DNA of 64,000 bases. Origin: JBCCGR01 sp039029195. GTDB lineage: Bacteria > Pseudomonadota > Alphaproteobacteria > Rhizobiales > Rhizobiaceae. The notes beneath the pieces were generated by a model that was not told the origin of the DNA, did not search any database, and saw nothing but the letters and a program-made list of their open reading frames with translations. Shown here piece after piece: positions 18,872-29,809 of this stretch. Position numbers and translations under genes: made by a program. How positions within the stretch are numbered: the stretch's first letter is position 1; each line of letters begins with the position of its first letter. The stretch is from contig JBCCGR010000001.1 in assembly GCA_039029195.1 (NCBI GenBank), forward strand, positions 124,001 to 188,000, read 5' to 3'.

Positions 18872-20323
18872 TCAGGCCGCTTCAGCAGCGAGCTTCTGTG
18901 CTTTTTCCAGGGCCATGTCAATGCCGCCAACCATATAGAAAGCAGCTTCCGGCAGGTGATCATATTCACCATCGACCAGACCCTTGAAGCTCTTGATCGT
19001 GTCTTCCAGATCAACGAGCTGACCTGGGGAACCGGTGAACACTTCAGCCACGAAGAACGGTTGAGACAGGAAGCGCTCGATCTTGCGCGCGCGCGCCACA
19101 GCAACTTTGTCTTCTTCGGAAAGCTCGTCCATGCCGAGAATGGCAATGATGTCCTGAAGGGCTTTGTAGCGCTGCAAGGTTTCCTGCACGCGGCGAGCCA
19201 CATCATAGTGTTCCTGGCCAACAATCTGCGGGTCGAGCATACGCGATGTGGAATCAAGCGGATCCACAGCAGGGTAGATGCCCTTTTCCGAAATCGCACG
19301 GTTCAACACGGTCGTGGCGTCAAGGTGAGCAAACGAAGTCGCAGGTGCAGGGTCGGTCAAGTCGTCCGCAGGTACGTAAATCGCCTGCACGGAAGTCACC
19401 GAACCCTTGTTCGTGGTGGTGATGCGCTCCTGCATGCCGCCCATGTCGGTGGCAAGCGTTGGCTGATAGCCCACAGCGGAAGGAATACGACCAAGCAGAG
19501 CGGACACTTCCGAACCGGCCTGTGTAAAGCGGAAGATGTTGTCCACGAAGAACAGCACATCCTGGCCTTCATCACGGAAATGCTCAGCAACTGTCAGACC
19601 AGTCAGAGCAACACGAGCGCGGGCTCCTGGAGGCTCGTTCATCTGGCCGAACACGAGGGCGCATTTTGAACCTTCGCCACCGCCTTCTTTGTTCACACCG
19701 GATTCGATCATTTCATGGTAGAGGTCGTTCCCTTCACGGGTCCGCTCACCAACACCGGCGAACACAGAGTAACCACCGTGCGCCTTCGCCACGTTGTTGA
19801 TCAGTTCCTGAATGAGAACTGTCTTGCCCACACCGGCACCGCCAAAGAGGCCAATTTTACCGCCACGAGCGTATGGCGCGAGAAGGTCCACCACCTTAAT
19901 GCCGGTGACCAGAATTTCAGCTTCGGTCGACTGCTCAACAAAGTCTGGTGCATCCTGGTGGATAGCGCGCTTTGCGGATGTCTTCACCGGACCGGCTTCG
20001 TCGATCGGCTCACCAATCACGTTCATGATGCGGCCAAGGGTTTCATCACCAACCGGCACAGCAATTGGCTCGCCAGTGTCGACAACTTCCTGTCCGCGCA
20101 CCAGACCTTCGGATGAGTCCATCGCGATGGTGCGAACCGTGTTTTCACCCAGATGCTGGGCCACTTCCAGAACCAGGCGCTGGCCGCCATTCTCGGTTTC
20201 CAGTGCGTTCAGGATTTCCGGCAGATGGTCGTCGAACTGAACGTCAACAACAGCACCGATGACCTGGGATACTTTGCCGGCCACGCCTTTGTTGGCGGCT
20301 TTCTTGGTAGCAGCTTTTGCCAT
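18872..20323 (-). CDS. atpD: ATP synthase F1 subunit beta
   Basis: A 483-residue catalytic beta subunit. It carries the Walker A motif GGAGVGKT near residue 160, the Walker B region with ALVFGQMNEPPGARARVAL and the DNIFRFTQAGSEVSALLGRIPSAVGYQPTL block split around residues 260-300. The N-terminal Lys/Ala-rich extension (about 15 residues) is common in rhizobial homologues. It lies third from the end of the F1 operon, 21 bp after atpG. It makes ATP at the membrane-attached F1 head. Confidence 0.98.
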   Translation of the reverse strand: MAKAATKKAANKGVAGKVSQVIGAVVDVQFDDHLPEILNALETENGGQRLVLEVAQHLGENTVRTIAMDSSEGLVRGQEVVDTGEPIAVPVGDETLGRIMNVIGEPIDEAGPVKTSAKRAIHQDAPDFVEQSTEAEILVTGIKVVDLLAPYARGGKIGLFGGAGVGKTVLIQELINNVAKAHGGYSVFAGVGERTREGNDLYHEMIESGVNKEGGGEGSKCALVFGQMNEPPGARARVALTGLTVAEHFRDEGQDVLFFVDNIFRFTQAGSEVSALLGRIPSAVGYQPTLATDMGGMQERITTTNKGSVTSVQAIYVPADDLTDPAPATSFAHLDATTVLNRAISEKGIYPAVDPLDSTSRMLDPQIVGQEHYDVARRVQETLQRYKALQDIIAILGMDELSEEDKVAVARARKIERFLSQPFFVAEVFTGSPGQLVDLEDTIKSFKGLVDGEYDHLPEAAFYMVGGIDMALEKAQKLAAEAA

Positions 20324-20344
20324 ACGTATCGTTCCTCTGCTTCC

Positions 20345-21229
20345 CTAGAGCGCTTCTGCGCCTGAGATAATTTCAATCAGTTCTTTGGTGATCTGAGCCT
20401 GACGCTGCCTGTTGTAGGTGATGGTCAGCTTGTCGATCATTTCGCCCGCATTGCGGGTCGCATTGTCCATGGCGCTCATGCGGGCACCCTGTTCGGATGC
20501 AGCATTTTCAAGCATGGCGCGGAAAACCTGAACCGAGATGTTGCGCGGCAACAGGTCTTCCAGAATTTCAGTCTCATCCGGCTCATAGTCGTAGAAGACG
20601 TCCGATGCGCCAGCATCTTCACCTTCTTCAGTCTTGATCTGAGGCGGAATGATCTGCTGTGCGGTCGGCACCTGGGTGATGACCGACTGGAATTCGGAAT
20701 AGAACAAGGTGGCAATATCAATTTCGCCACTCTCAAACAGACTGATCACCTTCTTGCCAACGCCGTCGGCATTGTCGAAGCCGATAGACTTCACTTCACG
20801 GAAGGTGACTGTCTCGATGATATCAGCCTCAAACTCCCGGCGCATGGCATCAAAACCCTTTTTGCCAACGCAAAGGATTTTGACAGTTTTGCCATCCTGC
20901 TTCAGCGCACGGGCATGATCGCGCGCCAGACGGGCAATGGATGAGTTGAAACCACCACAAAGGCCGCGTTCTGCTGTTGCCACGACCAAAAGATGGATCT
21001 GGTCTTTACCATTGCCAACCATCAGCGCCGGTGCGCCATCCTGCCCTTCCATGGAAGAGGCAATGTTGGCAAGCACCGCATCCATACGGCTGGAATAGGG
21101 CCGCGCAGCTTCGGCTGCCGTTTGGGCACGACGCAGCTTTGCCGCCGCAACCATCTGCATGGCTTTGGTGATCTTCTGCGTCGCCTTAACCGAAGCAATC
21201 CGGTTTCTTAGGTCTTTCAAACTGGGCAT
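20345..21229 (-). CDS. atpG: ATP synthase F1 subunit gamma
   Basis: A 294-residue gamma subunit, the rotating central shaft. The N-terminal helix MPSLKDLRNRIASVKATQKI and ITKAMQMVAAAKLRRAQ, and the C-terminal helix with MSAMDNATRNAGEMI and LTITYNRQRQAQITKELIEI, are the diagnostic coiled-coil ends. The length is typical of alphaproteobacteria. The gene is 34 bp downstream of atpA and 21 bp upstream of atpD. Confidence 0.98.
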   Translation of the reverse strand: MPSLKDLRNRIASVKATQKITKAMQMVAAAKLRRAQTAAEAARPYSSRMDAVLANIASSMEGQDGAPALMVGNGKDQIHLLVVATAERGLCGGFNSSIARLARDHARALKQDGKTVKILCVGKKGFDAMRREFEADIIETVTFREVKSIGFDNADGVGKKVISLFESGEIDIATLFYSEFQSVITQVPTAQQIIPPQIKTEEGEDAGASDVFYDYEPDETEILEDLLPRNISVQVFRAMLENAASEQGARMSAMDNATRNAGEMIDKLTITYNRQRQAQITKELIEIISGAEAL

Positions 21230-21263
21230 GTGTTAATCCCGTAACCCTTTGACCAGTTGATGA

Positions 21264-22792
<1,529 letters not shown>

Positions 22793-22793
<1 letters not shown>

Positions 22794-23401
22794 TAGCCGA
22801 CCTCTTTAAGTGCGAGCTTCAGGGAAGAGAGTTTTGTACGAAGAGAAGTGTCGATCTGGCGCGAGCCGATCTTGACGATCATCCCGCCAAGCAGGCTGGG
22901 ATCAACCGTCATATCTAGCGCCACATCTTTGCCGACAACACCTTTCAGCGCTGTCTTCAATTGTTTTTCCTGCGTTGCATTGAGCGCCTGAGCGACGCTC
23001 ACTTCCGCAGCCATTTCACCGCGATGATCCGCCAGGAAGGTCGCGAAAGCACGAATCATGTCGGGCAGCACAAAGAGGCGCCGATTGCTGGCCACCACCT
23101 TAATGAAATTTCCAGTCAGACCGCTGATTTTTGCCTTGCTGATAACGGCCTCGACTGCCTTGGTCTGCTCATCGGCACCAAAAACAGGAGACCGCACAAG
23201 GCGCGTCAGATCTTCACTGCCTTTCAGCAATTCACTGAACCGACCAAGATCCTTTTCAACAGCATCAAGCTTCTTTTCAGAGAGCGCTAGTTCAAAAAGA
23301 GCTGATGCGTAGCGCTCGGCAACTCCGGAGACTTTGGGAGAGGATTGAGCCAAGGGTGAATACTTCTCTGGCAAGTTCCGGACCTGGCCCGCCAAGGCCA
23401 T
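22793..23401 (-). CDS. atpH: ATP synthase F1 subunit delta (OSCP)
   Basis: A 202-residue peripheral-stalk subunit, with SGVAERYASALFELALSE near residue 24 and a C-terminal MIVKIGSRQIDTSLRTKLSSLK block. It has roughly 15 more N-terminal residues than many rhizobial homologues. The ATG at 23401 lacks a clear Shine-Dalgarno, so the true start could be slightly downstream. It is the first gene of the F1 operon. The F0 genes are not in the window, as is usual in this group, where they form a separate operon. Confidence 0.95.
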
Positions 23402-23578
23402 GTAAATAACGCAATCCGGAGGTGTTGAAATGTGTCATAGCTTCAGGAATACCCCCATGGCTCCCCGAAACCGCGCCTCCCCTAGCACAGCAATTTCGTG
23501 TCCGCAACACGTTCACGACCCCTCCAAAGGTCGGAATTGTCGCATTGCCGATATGGCCATAAACAGGGTTGTTGGATT

Positions 23579-23968
23579 CTATTCCACCAGTCCGAAAACG
23601 GTGAGTGCGGGAAGAATTGCGAGCACCACTTCAATTGAAAAGAACATCCAATTAACCCAGGTGTTGCCCTGGTCTGACAGAACCGAAATCATGCGTCCAA
23701 ATGCGGTGAGCCCCCAGCAGGCAGCTAGTACCATATAGACAAGCGGTTGCTGCAGAAGCAGACACATGATGCCAAGACCCAGATACATGCCGGCAATGCG
23801 TGCACGTGCCACGGCAAGGGCTTCGGGGTGATCGGGCTGCGTGTCGATGAGAATCGCCCGCATGGCCATACGGGGCGCCAGGAAAAAAATCAGCCCGAAC
23901 AACACGGTGACACAGGCTGAAATGAACGGCAGCCAATCGGGAATCGTTTGTGGCAAATAGAATTCCAT
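23579..23968 (-). CDS. Small DUF4345-like membrane protein
   Basis: A 129-residue protein with four predicted membrane segments (about 13-33, 55-75, 80-97, 105-125). It has the loop pattern FLAPRMAMRAILID and ARARIAGMYLGLGIMCLLLQQP, resembling DUF4345-type small membrane proteins. The function is unknown. It stands upstream of atpH on the same strand, separated by 177 bp that must hold the atp promoter, so it is probably not part of that operon. Confidence 0.65.
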   Translation of the reverse strand: MEFYLPQTIPDWLPFISACVTVLFGLIFFLAPRMAMRAILIDTQPDHPEALAVARARIAGMYLGLGIMCLLLQQPLVYMVLAACWGLTAFGRMISVLSDQGNTWVNWMFFSIEVVLAILPALTVFGLVE

Positions 23969-24055
23969 GACCGGACCATGCCACCAGCGCCCGGCAAATC
24001 AAAGTCTCAACTCGAATTATTCACAAACCCGCATCGCATCGGTGGCTGGTTCGGC

Positions 24056-24877
24056 CTATCTGCCGAGCGAATAGGTCTCGCCAGAGTTCACAAAAAACAG
24101 TGTCCGGCCTGCACCGGATTGAGGCGTCTGAACATTTATGGTGGCGGGTGAAAAGTCGCCACTTGTCCGACATGCCCCAGGCGCGTGGACAACAAGAACA
24201 TCTGTGTTTGGCCCGCCATCCGCATTTGGAACCTCAAACAAACGCGTGCGAATGTCTTTTGTGGCGCAAGATGGCGATATGCCGAGATCACCGGAAAGGG
24301 AATAGCCCGCACCTTCTGACGGTGTGAGGCGCACATAATCTATGCCAACAACGCGCTCATCTGAGAACAACGGCTTGGCCTCATGAACCGCATCGCTTGG
24401 AGATCCTGGAGCATCTGTCGGTGTCACGTCTAGCGGTAGTCCTTCTATGGGACGGGCGACAACACGCACGCTTTCCACATTGTCGAGCGAAGGAACCAGC
24501 ACCAGTGTTTGGATGGCAACCGGATCAAAAATATCAGGACAGCCCTGCTCACTGAATTTCGGAAGGACAAACAGTAGCACCTGTTCGTTGGCTGTTTCCA
24601 CATAGCGAACATCCGAGCTCACCTCCGCGGCGCACGGATTGGCGTAAGTTAGCGTCATGGAAATGACACTCGCGCCTGCCTCATCGCGATATCCAATGAT
24701 GCGACCAACCGCTGGTGCGTTGGCAAGCGAGACGATTTCATCTTCGGCCACTGAAAGCGAGGCCGCATGAGCAGAGATTTCACCGGCCAACAGGAATGCG
24801 GCCAAAAAAACAGTCGCCAAAACACCCTTTGCTGAACCTCGTTCGCTCAGTCGTCCTGTCCCATTGTTCTCGCTCAT
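24056..24877 (-). CDS. Secreted protein of unknown function
   Basis: A 273-residue protein. The frame is open for another 57 codons upstream, but that part runs through an intergenic repeat and has no signal. Starting at 24877 gives MSENNGTGRL..., then a hydrophobic export segment (VLATVFLAAFLLAGEISAHA). The mature part has Cys residues in LTYANPCAAEV, EQGCPDIF, SPSCATKD and APGACRTSG, consistent with two disulfides. I recognise no domain. The next gene upstream on the same strand is a secreted V8-like protease, about 190 bp away across the repeat, so the two may be functionally linked; that is inference only. Confidence 0.6.
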   Translation of the reverse strand: MSENNGTGRLSERGSAKGVLATVFLAAFLLAGEISAHAASLSVAEDEIVSLANAPAVGRIIGYRDEAGASVISMTLTYANPCAAEVSSDVRYVETANEQVLLFVLPKFSEQGCPDIFDPVAIQTLVLVPSLDNVESVRVVARPIEGLPLDVTPTDAPGSPSDAVHEAKPLFSDERVVGIDYVRLTPSEGAGYSLSGDLGISPSCATKDIRTRLFEVPNADGGPNTDVLVVHAPGACRTSGDFSPATINVQTPQSGAGRTLFFVNSGETYSLGR

Positions 24878-24910
24878 GTTCTTTCGTCCCAATGCGAACC
24901 CCTTTCCACC

Positions 24911-24987
24911 GTCATTGCGGCCTTCTGGGCCGCAATCCACCGAGGGGCGGTTGTCGCTGGATCCCGGCCCTGAAGGCCGGGATGACG
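24911..24987. repeat. Double-hairpin intergenic repeat, copy 1
   Basis: Two stems: ATTGCGGCC / GGCCGCAAT at 24914-24936 and GGATCCCGGCC / GGCCGGGAT ending in GACG at 24959-24987. The unit begins GTCATTG and ends GATGACG, as do the copies near 37.4, 56.5 and 63.0 kb. It resembles the paired-palindrome mosaic elements known from rhizobia (RIME-like); membership in a named family is not proven here. Confidence 0.85.
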
Positions 24988-25065
24988 TTGAAATTGACCT
25001 TAAAGATACCACAAAATTCGGGCCCGTGTGTGACCGGACCCGAACCATTGATCAGTGGTCCGCAA

Positions 25066-26166
25066 TCAATATTGCGATTTCCACTTTCTCAGATTGTTGA
25101 ACACCGCCTTGCGGATACGGGTTGCGCCATTATAGCCCGTGCCATCACGACCGTAGGCGTGAATGCCATAGATGATGCGCTTCTTGGTCGATGACCAATA
25201 GACATAAACGCCGCTCCCACTCATGCCACCATAGGTGTCACAGGGATAGTAGAGCCGATAGGTGGTGATGATTTTCATCTTGCAGAAGGCATGCCACATT
25301 GTGCCGAAGGGTTTGTCTCCCGGATAGCCGTTGATGTTGACATTGTATTTGGGCATTGGCTTTTTCCAGCCATAGCCCATCCAACCTACGGTCTTGCCGA
25401 TATCCTTTTTCAGGATGATCATGGCATAATCGTAGTTCCGCTTGTGGTTTTTGGTCCAGCCTTTAACGGAGATCGCCCGCTTCCAGCCGATCTTGCCATA
25501 GGGGCGGCTAGACCCGTTTTGCCCCGGCGAAAATGACAGCGCGGAATACCACTTGTTGTTGCGGATGTTGTAAACGCAATGCCCGGCTGTCAGCACGTGG
25601 CGCGGTCCGATCAAAGTTCCTGTACACCCGATATCGATGCGCCCTGCCGTCCGGAACGGGTATGCACGCGTGTTGTTGATCCGAACTCTGGTATCAGCAC
25701 CAATCACACTTTCGGCCTGGACCGACGTTCCGTCGAAGTTTTCACTGCCTTCATTCGAGCCGACATCGCCCTCATCAACACCAGGTGCTACATCATTCGC
25801 GCCATTGGCCGCTTCCAACAATTCGATTGCCGAGACCATTGCTTCAACAGTGGCACTGTCGGGCGCCAGTTCAGCAACTTCACCTTCTGGCGTGATTGAA
25901 ACCGCTGTCAGTTCCTCACGCGCCGCCTCCGGCGACATGCGCGCGGCTTCTTTTATATAAACATCCTGAATTGGCAGTTCCGACGGGGGAACAAAACGCT
26001 CCCGATCATCAAATTCAGCGGAGGCTGTCGGTGTTCCACCGCTGGAACCAGCGTCTCCGGCAAATCCGCTGTCAGACTCTTCAGCCAGAGCCGACCCCGC
26101 AACTAAAAATGAGGATGCAGCCAGGATGGCAGCCAGTTTTCTCAGATTTCCATGAACTTTCTTCAC
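25066..26166 (-). CDS. Secreted trypsin-fold serine protease (V8/S1B-like)
   Basis: A 366-residue preproprotein with a GTG start, AAGGAGA 7 bases upstream and a signal peptide ending near SALA (residue 28). An acidic, Ser/Gly-rich prosegment (about 29-155) follows, then a chymotrypsin-fold domain. The triad is visible: His in TAGHC, Asp in NYDYAMIIL and Ser in YGGMSGSG. Cysteines in CTGTLIG and AGHC, and in AFCKMK and YPCDT, can pair. The family (glutamyl endopeptidase-like) cleaves extracellular or periplasmic proteins; specificity is not deducible. The upstream 350 bp are markedly AT-rich and hold its promoter. Confidence 0.88.
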   Translation of the reverse strand: MKKVHGNLRKLAAILAASSFLVAGSALAEESDSGFAGDAGSSGGTPTASAEFDDRERFVPPSELPIQDVYIKEAARMSPEAAREELTAVSITPEGEVAELAPDSATVEAMVSAIELLEAANGANDVAPGVDEGDVGSNEGSENFDGTSVQAESVIGADTRVRINNTRAYPFRTAGRIDIGCTGTLIGPRHVLTAGHCVYNIRNNKWYSALSFSPGQNGSSRPYGKIGWKRAISVKGWTKNHKRNYDYAMIILKKDIGKTVGWMGYGWKKPMPKYNVNINGYPGDKPFGTMWHAFCKMKIITTYRLYYPCDTYGGMSGSGVYVYWSSTKKRIIYGIHAYGRDGTGYNGATRIRKAVFNNLRKWKSQY

Positions 26167-26518
26167 GATTCTCTCCTTGGTCGTTCAATGGTTTACGCTC
26201 TGCGTACCCATGAGCTTTGGCTGCCTCGGAGACGAAAAATTCTATTCACTTGCTTTGTAAAACAAGTGTTCGTCAATTTCATTGCTCAATATGTGCCGCG
26301 CTTTAATAATACTTAATCCAAGGAAAGAATTGTGTGTATTGAGTCACGCGCAATTATCACGTTTTATTACATAATATATGTCAAAAAATTCAAATACATA
26401 TTGATTGTTTTAACTTTGTTGCAACTTATTTCAATTAAAGAGTGTAGAAGTTTGACTTTTTATTGCCGAAACTCGGGCGAAATTGTGCCAAACACTCACC
26501 CCCATAACGCCCGCAGCA
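26167..26518. other. AT-rich intergenic region without a convincing gene
   Basis: This 352-bp stretch between the protease start and the dsbD-like stop is strongly AT-rich from about 26230 to 26480, in contrast to the GC-rich surroundings. A 69-codon frame on the plus strand runs into the dsbD gene antisense and has no ribosome site, so I do not call it. The segment presumably contains the protease promoter. Confidence 0.6.
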
Positions 26519-28606
26519 TTATCTTGCCATCGCGGATTTGACAGCCTTGACCGTTAAAAGCTCCGGGAGGGCCGTGCCCTTGGGGGTTTTCGGTGAATAG
26601 ACAGCATTAAAGGGAATGCCGTATCGGCCATTTTCGGCAAGATACGCGCTGATCACCGGATCGGGATTGGTCCAGTCACCCTTCATGGCAACGACATCCT
26701 GCCGCTCGAATAAGGCCTGTATTTCCTCCCTCGACAGCACTGATCGTTTGTTGAAAATACAGGTGAGACACCAGTCCGCCGTAATGTCCACAAATACAAT
26801 CTTGTTGTCCGCGACAAGGCCGGCAATCAGGGTCGGATCGAACTTCTGCCATACGATGCGGTCGTCAATCTCGTTTCCGCTGCGCGCCAGGCTGGAACGT
26901 TCGGCAAATCCGGTGAAGATCAAAGCCAGCGCTGCAATTGCGATGATCGCTGGTACACTTGCGCCCTTTAGGCGTCCAGAAAATGCCGGAAGGGCAAAGA
27001 GTAGGATGAGTGCCGCCAACACCACGCCAGCCACCAGCGCACCGGTTTGAGCCCACAATATGCTCATCAACCAGATGGCAGTCGCAAGCAAAGCGAGGCT
27101 GAGGATTCGGCGCAGCCAGTTCATCCAGTTACCCGGTTTCGGAAGATAGCGAACGATGCCGGGAAACGCGGCGATGAGCAAATAGGGCAAAGCAAGACCG
27201 ATGCCCAGAACGGCAAATACCAGAAAAATGTCCGCCGTTGTTCGGCTGAGCGCAAAGCTGACTGCGGTGCCAAGAAAAGGCGCAGAACATGGTGTTGCAA
27301 GCAACGTCGCAAAAGCACCTGTTGCGAAGTGCGAACCGGGTGACGAGCCATGACCGATGGAGGAAAACCGCGTTGCCAATCCCGACGGAAGCACAATCTC
27401 AAAGAAGCCAAACATGTTGGCGGCAAATAGAACTAGCACCAGCGACATGAACACCAGAAAGACCGGTTGCTGAAACTGAATGCCCCAGCCAATGCTGGCT
27501 CCAGCCGCCTTCAACCCAGCCAGTCCCGCGGCCAGAACCAGAAAAGCTGCAATGACGCCGGCGGCAGAGGCTAGAAAATTCAGCCGCGTAACACTTCGCT
27601 CTTCCCCCTGATGGGAAAGAACGGTCATCAACTTCATCGAAAGCACCGGCAACACGCAGGGCATGAAGTTGAGTATGAAGCCACCGATAAAGGCAAACCC
27701 AAGTATGACCACCAGCGATACGCCAGCTTCGGCGGGCGGTGCGCCGACAATCTCCGGCATGGATGAGAACTGTAGCGCTTGGCCGCCGCCCAGCACGGTG
27801 AAGGTGAATGGCTTGGCATCAAAATCCGCAACCTGCGTATCCGGAGCACGTGCAACCACCGTGACGCCAGCCCCGGTGGCAGATGGTCTGATGTCAGGTT
27901 TCCAGAACCAGGGGAAATCTTTGCCTTCCACGAAAAGCTCGTTGGTGCCATCAAACTGCGGTGACGCCAATGAAACCTGCAGAACACCGTCCTTGCCATC
28001 CTGCCAGAGCAGCACAGTTGCAGCCGGGCTTTGTTCCACCGCAACAGGGCTCTTTCCAGCGTACTGATTGATCAAATGAGCCTGGGACGACGGGGCGTTT
28101 CTACCTGCCGGCAAATCCAGCTTCAGATCGACGAGATTGGGGACGCAAATTTCGTCGCACACCAGATAGTTGACTGCGACATTGATTTTCAAAGGGGCCG
28201 CGGGATCCTTGCGGAAGATCTTTAGCGGGTACACCACTTCGTTCTTATAGCCGGCACTTTCAATACCGAGAATGTTGAAGCGAACCGGCGCCGGATACTC
28301 GATGGCAATCCGATCAATATCCGGCGCGTTTTCAATATCAAATGATGGTGGGAAACCCGCTTCACCGGCCGTGCGCCAATAGACTTTCCAATTGTCCGGA
28401 AGCTTGAAATGGAGACCTGCCCGCACGAATGAGCCATCTCCTGCTGTATCACTGGCCGTGATCAGCCGAACGCTGGAGTGATCAAAATCCTGCCATTCGG
28501 TTTCAGCAGCACGCGCACCTGTTGCAATTGCAAACGATATCGTCAGCAAAACTGCGAAGGCGCTCACAAAGCGCCAGATTTGCGATTTGAGGTCACTGCG
28601 TCTCAT
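26519..28606 (-). CDS. DsbD-type protein-disulfide reductase / thiol interchange protein
   Basis: A 695-residue protein with three parts: an exported N-terminal domain after a signal peptide (DsbD alpha-like, about 40-280, with CDEICVPN); a membrane domain of eight or so helices (about 300-580) with a Cys in NFMPCVLPVLSMK and another in TPCSAPFLGTA; and a C-terminal thioredoxin-like domain with ADWCLTC. Such proteins carry electrons from cytoplasmic thioredoxin across the inner membrane to periplasmic thiol proteins. The ATG at 28606 is preferred over an upstream frame start because it places the signal peptide at the N-terminus. The gene appears monocistronic. Confidence 0.93.
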   Translation of the reverse strand: MRRSDLKSQIWRFVSAFAVLLTISFAIATGARAAETEWQDFDHSSVRLITASDTAGDGSFVRAGLHFKLPDNWKVYWRTAGEAGFPPSFDIENAPDIDRIAIEYPAPVRFNILGIESAGYKNEVVYPLKIFRKDPAAPLKINVAVNYLVCDEICVPNLVDLKLDLPAGRNAPSSQAHLINQYAGKSPVAVEQSPAATVLLWQDGKDGVLQVSLASPQFDGTNELFVEGKDFPWFWKPDIRPSATGAGVTVVARAPDTQVADFDAKPFTFTVLGGGQALQFSSMPEIVGAPPAEAGVSLVVILGFAFIGGFILNFMPCVLPVLSMKLMTVLSHQGEERSVTRLNFLASAAGVIAAFLVLAAGLAGLKAAGASIGWGIQFQQPVFLVFMSLVLVLFAANMFGFFEIVLPSGLATRFSSIGHGSSPGSHFATGAFATLLATPCSAPFLGTAVSFALSRTTADIFLVFAVLGIGLALPYLLIAAFPGIVRYLPKPGNWMNWLRRILSLALLATAIWLMSILWAQTGALVAGVVLAALILLFALPAFSGRLKGASVPAIIAIAALALIFTGFAERSSLARSGNEIDDRIVWQKFDPTLIAGLVADNKIVFVDITADWCLTCIFNKRSVLSREEIQALFERQDVVAMKGDWTNPDPVISAYLAENGRYGIPFNAVYSPKTPKGTALPELLTVKAVKSAMAR

Positions 28607-28740
28607 TGCGGCTTTCGCAGACCATCTGCGCCAATACTCGATCCGAACGTTCAATGATGGCATCGTATCAGATCGGAGAACCGGTCGAGTTCAACCACCA
28701 ACACGGATGATCAACTCAACGTTAAATTGGTGAACAACAC

Positions 28741-28770
28741 AAAATAAAGGCCCGGACAATGCCGGGCCTC
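28741..28770 (-). terminator. Terminator of the carD gene
   Basis: On the minus strand AGGCCCGG and CCGGGCCT form an eight-base-pair stem followed by TTTATTTT. It lies 25 bp after the CarD stop codon. Confidence 0.88.
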
Positions 28771-28794
28771 CATACATCGAGCTGTCAGACGATT

Positions 28795-29382
28795 TTACGC
28801 TGCTTCTTCCGCAGAATCGCCGTCATTTTCAGAATCTGCTTCCTCTTCCGCAGGCTTTGGTCCACGACGCGGGCCCTTGGCCAGGTTCGCCTCAATCAGT
28901 CGAACGGCTTCGGTTTCAGAAACTTTTTTCACCACCGAAACTTCCCGGGCCATGCGTTCCAGAGCGGCCTCGTATAGCTGGCGCTCGGAATAGGACTGTT
29001 CAGGCTGATTTTCAGACCGGAACAGGTCACGCACCACCTCGGATATCTGGATCAGGTCGCCGGAATTGATCTTCGCATCATATTCCTGCGCCCTACGGCT
29101 CCACATGGTCCGCTTGATCCGTGCACGACCCTGGACGGTGACAAGGGCTTTCTCGATAACCGGCATGTCAGAGAGCTTACGCATTCCGACAGACTCGATT
29201 TTGGTCACCGGCACACGCAGCTTCATCTTGTCTTTTTCGAAATTAATGACAAAGAGCTCCAGTGCCATTCCGGCAATTTCTTGCTCTTCAATCGCCAGAA
29301 TCTGACCCACCCCGTGCGCGGGGTAAACCACATATTCGCCGGTTTTGAAGCCGTTTTTCTGATTGGATTTCTTCGCAGCCAT
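28795..29382 (-). CDS. CarD family transcriptional regulator
   Basis: A 195-residue protein. The N-terminal RNA-polymerase-interacting (CarD/TRCF-like Tudor) domain spans about residues 8-70 (GEYVVYPAHGVGQI, LRVPVTKIESVGMRKLS). The helical DNA-contacting part includes RIKRTMWSRRAQEYDAKI and SGDLIQISEVVRDLF. A Glu/Asp/Ala-rich tail ends it. CarD proteins stabilise the open promoter complex at rRNA and other promoters. The ATG at 29382 (MAAKKSNQKNGFKTGEY) is preferred to an upstream GTG. The neighbours (7Fe ferredoxin, S4 protein, helicase) make up a familiar rhizobial gene group. Confidence 0.95.
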   Translation of the reverse strand: MAAKKSNQKNGFKTGEYVVYPAHGVGQILAIEEQEIAGMALELFVINFEKDKMKLRVPVTKIESVGMRKLSDMPVIEKALVTVQGRARIKRTMWSRRAQEYDAKINSGDLIQISEVVRDLFRSENQPEQSYSERQLYEAALERMAREVSVVKKVSETEAVRLIEANLAKGPRRGPKPAEEEADSENDGDSAEEAA

Positions 29383-29809
29383 ACTCTGCTTAACTCCTGT
29401 TCGCACCATGCAGGCGCGCTCTGAGGTTCATGTCTCCGCATGCAGGGTGGCGCAGGCGTCTTCACCTGAGCAAACATGCAGATCGACCGAAATCGCCCCC
29501 ACGCTGATCAACCGATGATCAGACGTCAGACGTTTCGGCCTAGCCAGCTAAGGTCCTGCCAGCCAATTCGTCGAGCCGTTTGGCCGCCAAATTCACCGTG
29601 TTCCGAACACGAAGTTTGGTTGAATTGATCAGACTGTTTGAGGAAGCCCAAAGGGACAATTATCAAGCGTATTTCGCCCCGGAAGCCAACATTGCTGAAC
29701 ATATACCATATTTTTAGCATACATTCAAACGCGAGCCTGACACCCGGTACAACACTGCATCGTGTGGTAAAGACTATTGGTTAAACCAAGTTCGAGCGCG
29801 GCGGGTCGA
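29383..29809. other. Gene-free region upstream of carD
   Basis: A 427-bp interval between carD and the ferredoxin gene. Short frames here have no ribosome sites or recognisable products. It should contain the carD promoter. A short inverted repeat TGATCA-ACCGA-TGATCA lies at about 29505-29522. I see no tRNA or strong terminator for fdxA. Confidence 0.5.

Noticed and set aside
18557..19669. 370-codon plus-strand ORF antisense to atpD and atpC
   Set aside because: It overlaps three certain genes and shows no family features.
24878..25048. N-terminal extension of the secreted protein at 24056
   Set aside because: It translates an intergenic repeat and would bury the signal peptide 57 residues in.
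26332..26541. 69-codon AT-rich ORF
   Set aside because: No ribosome site, overlaps the dsbD-like gene antisense, composition explains the open frame.
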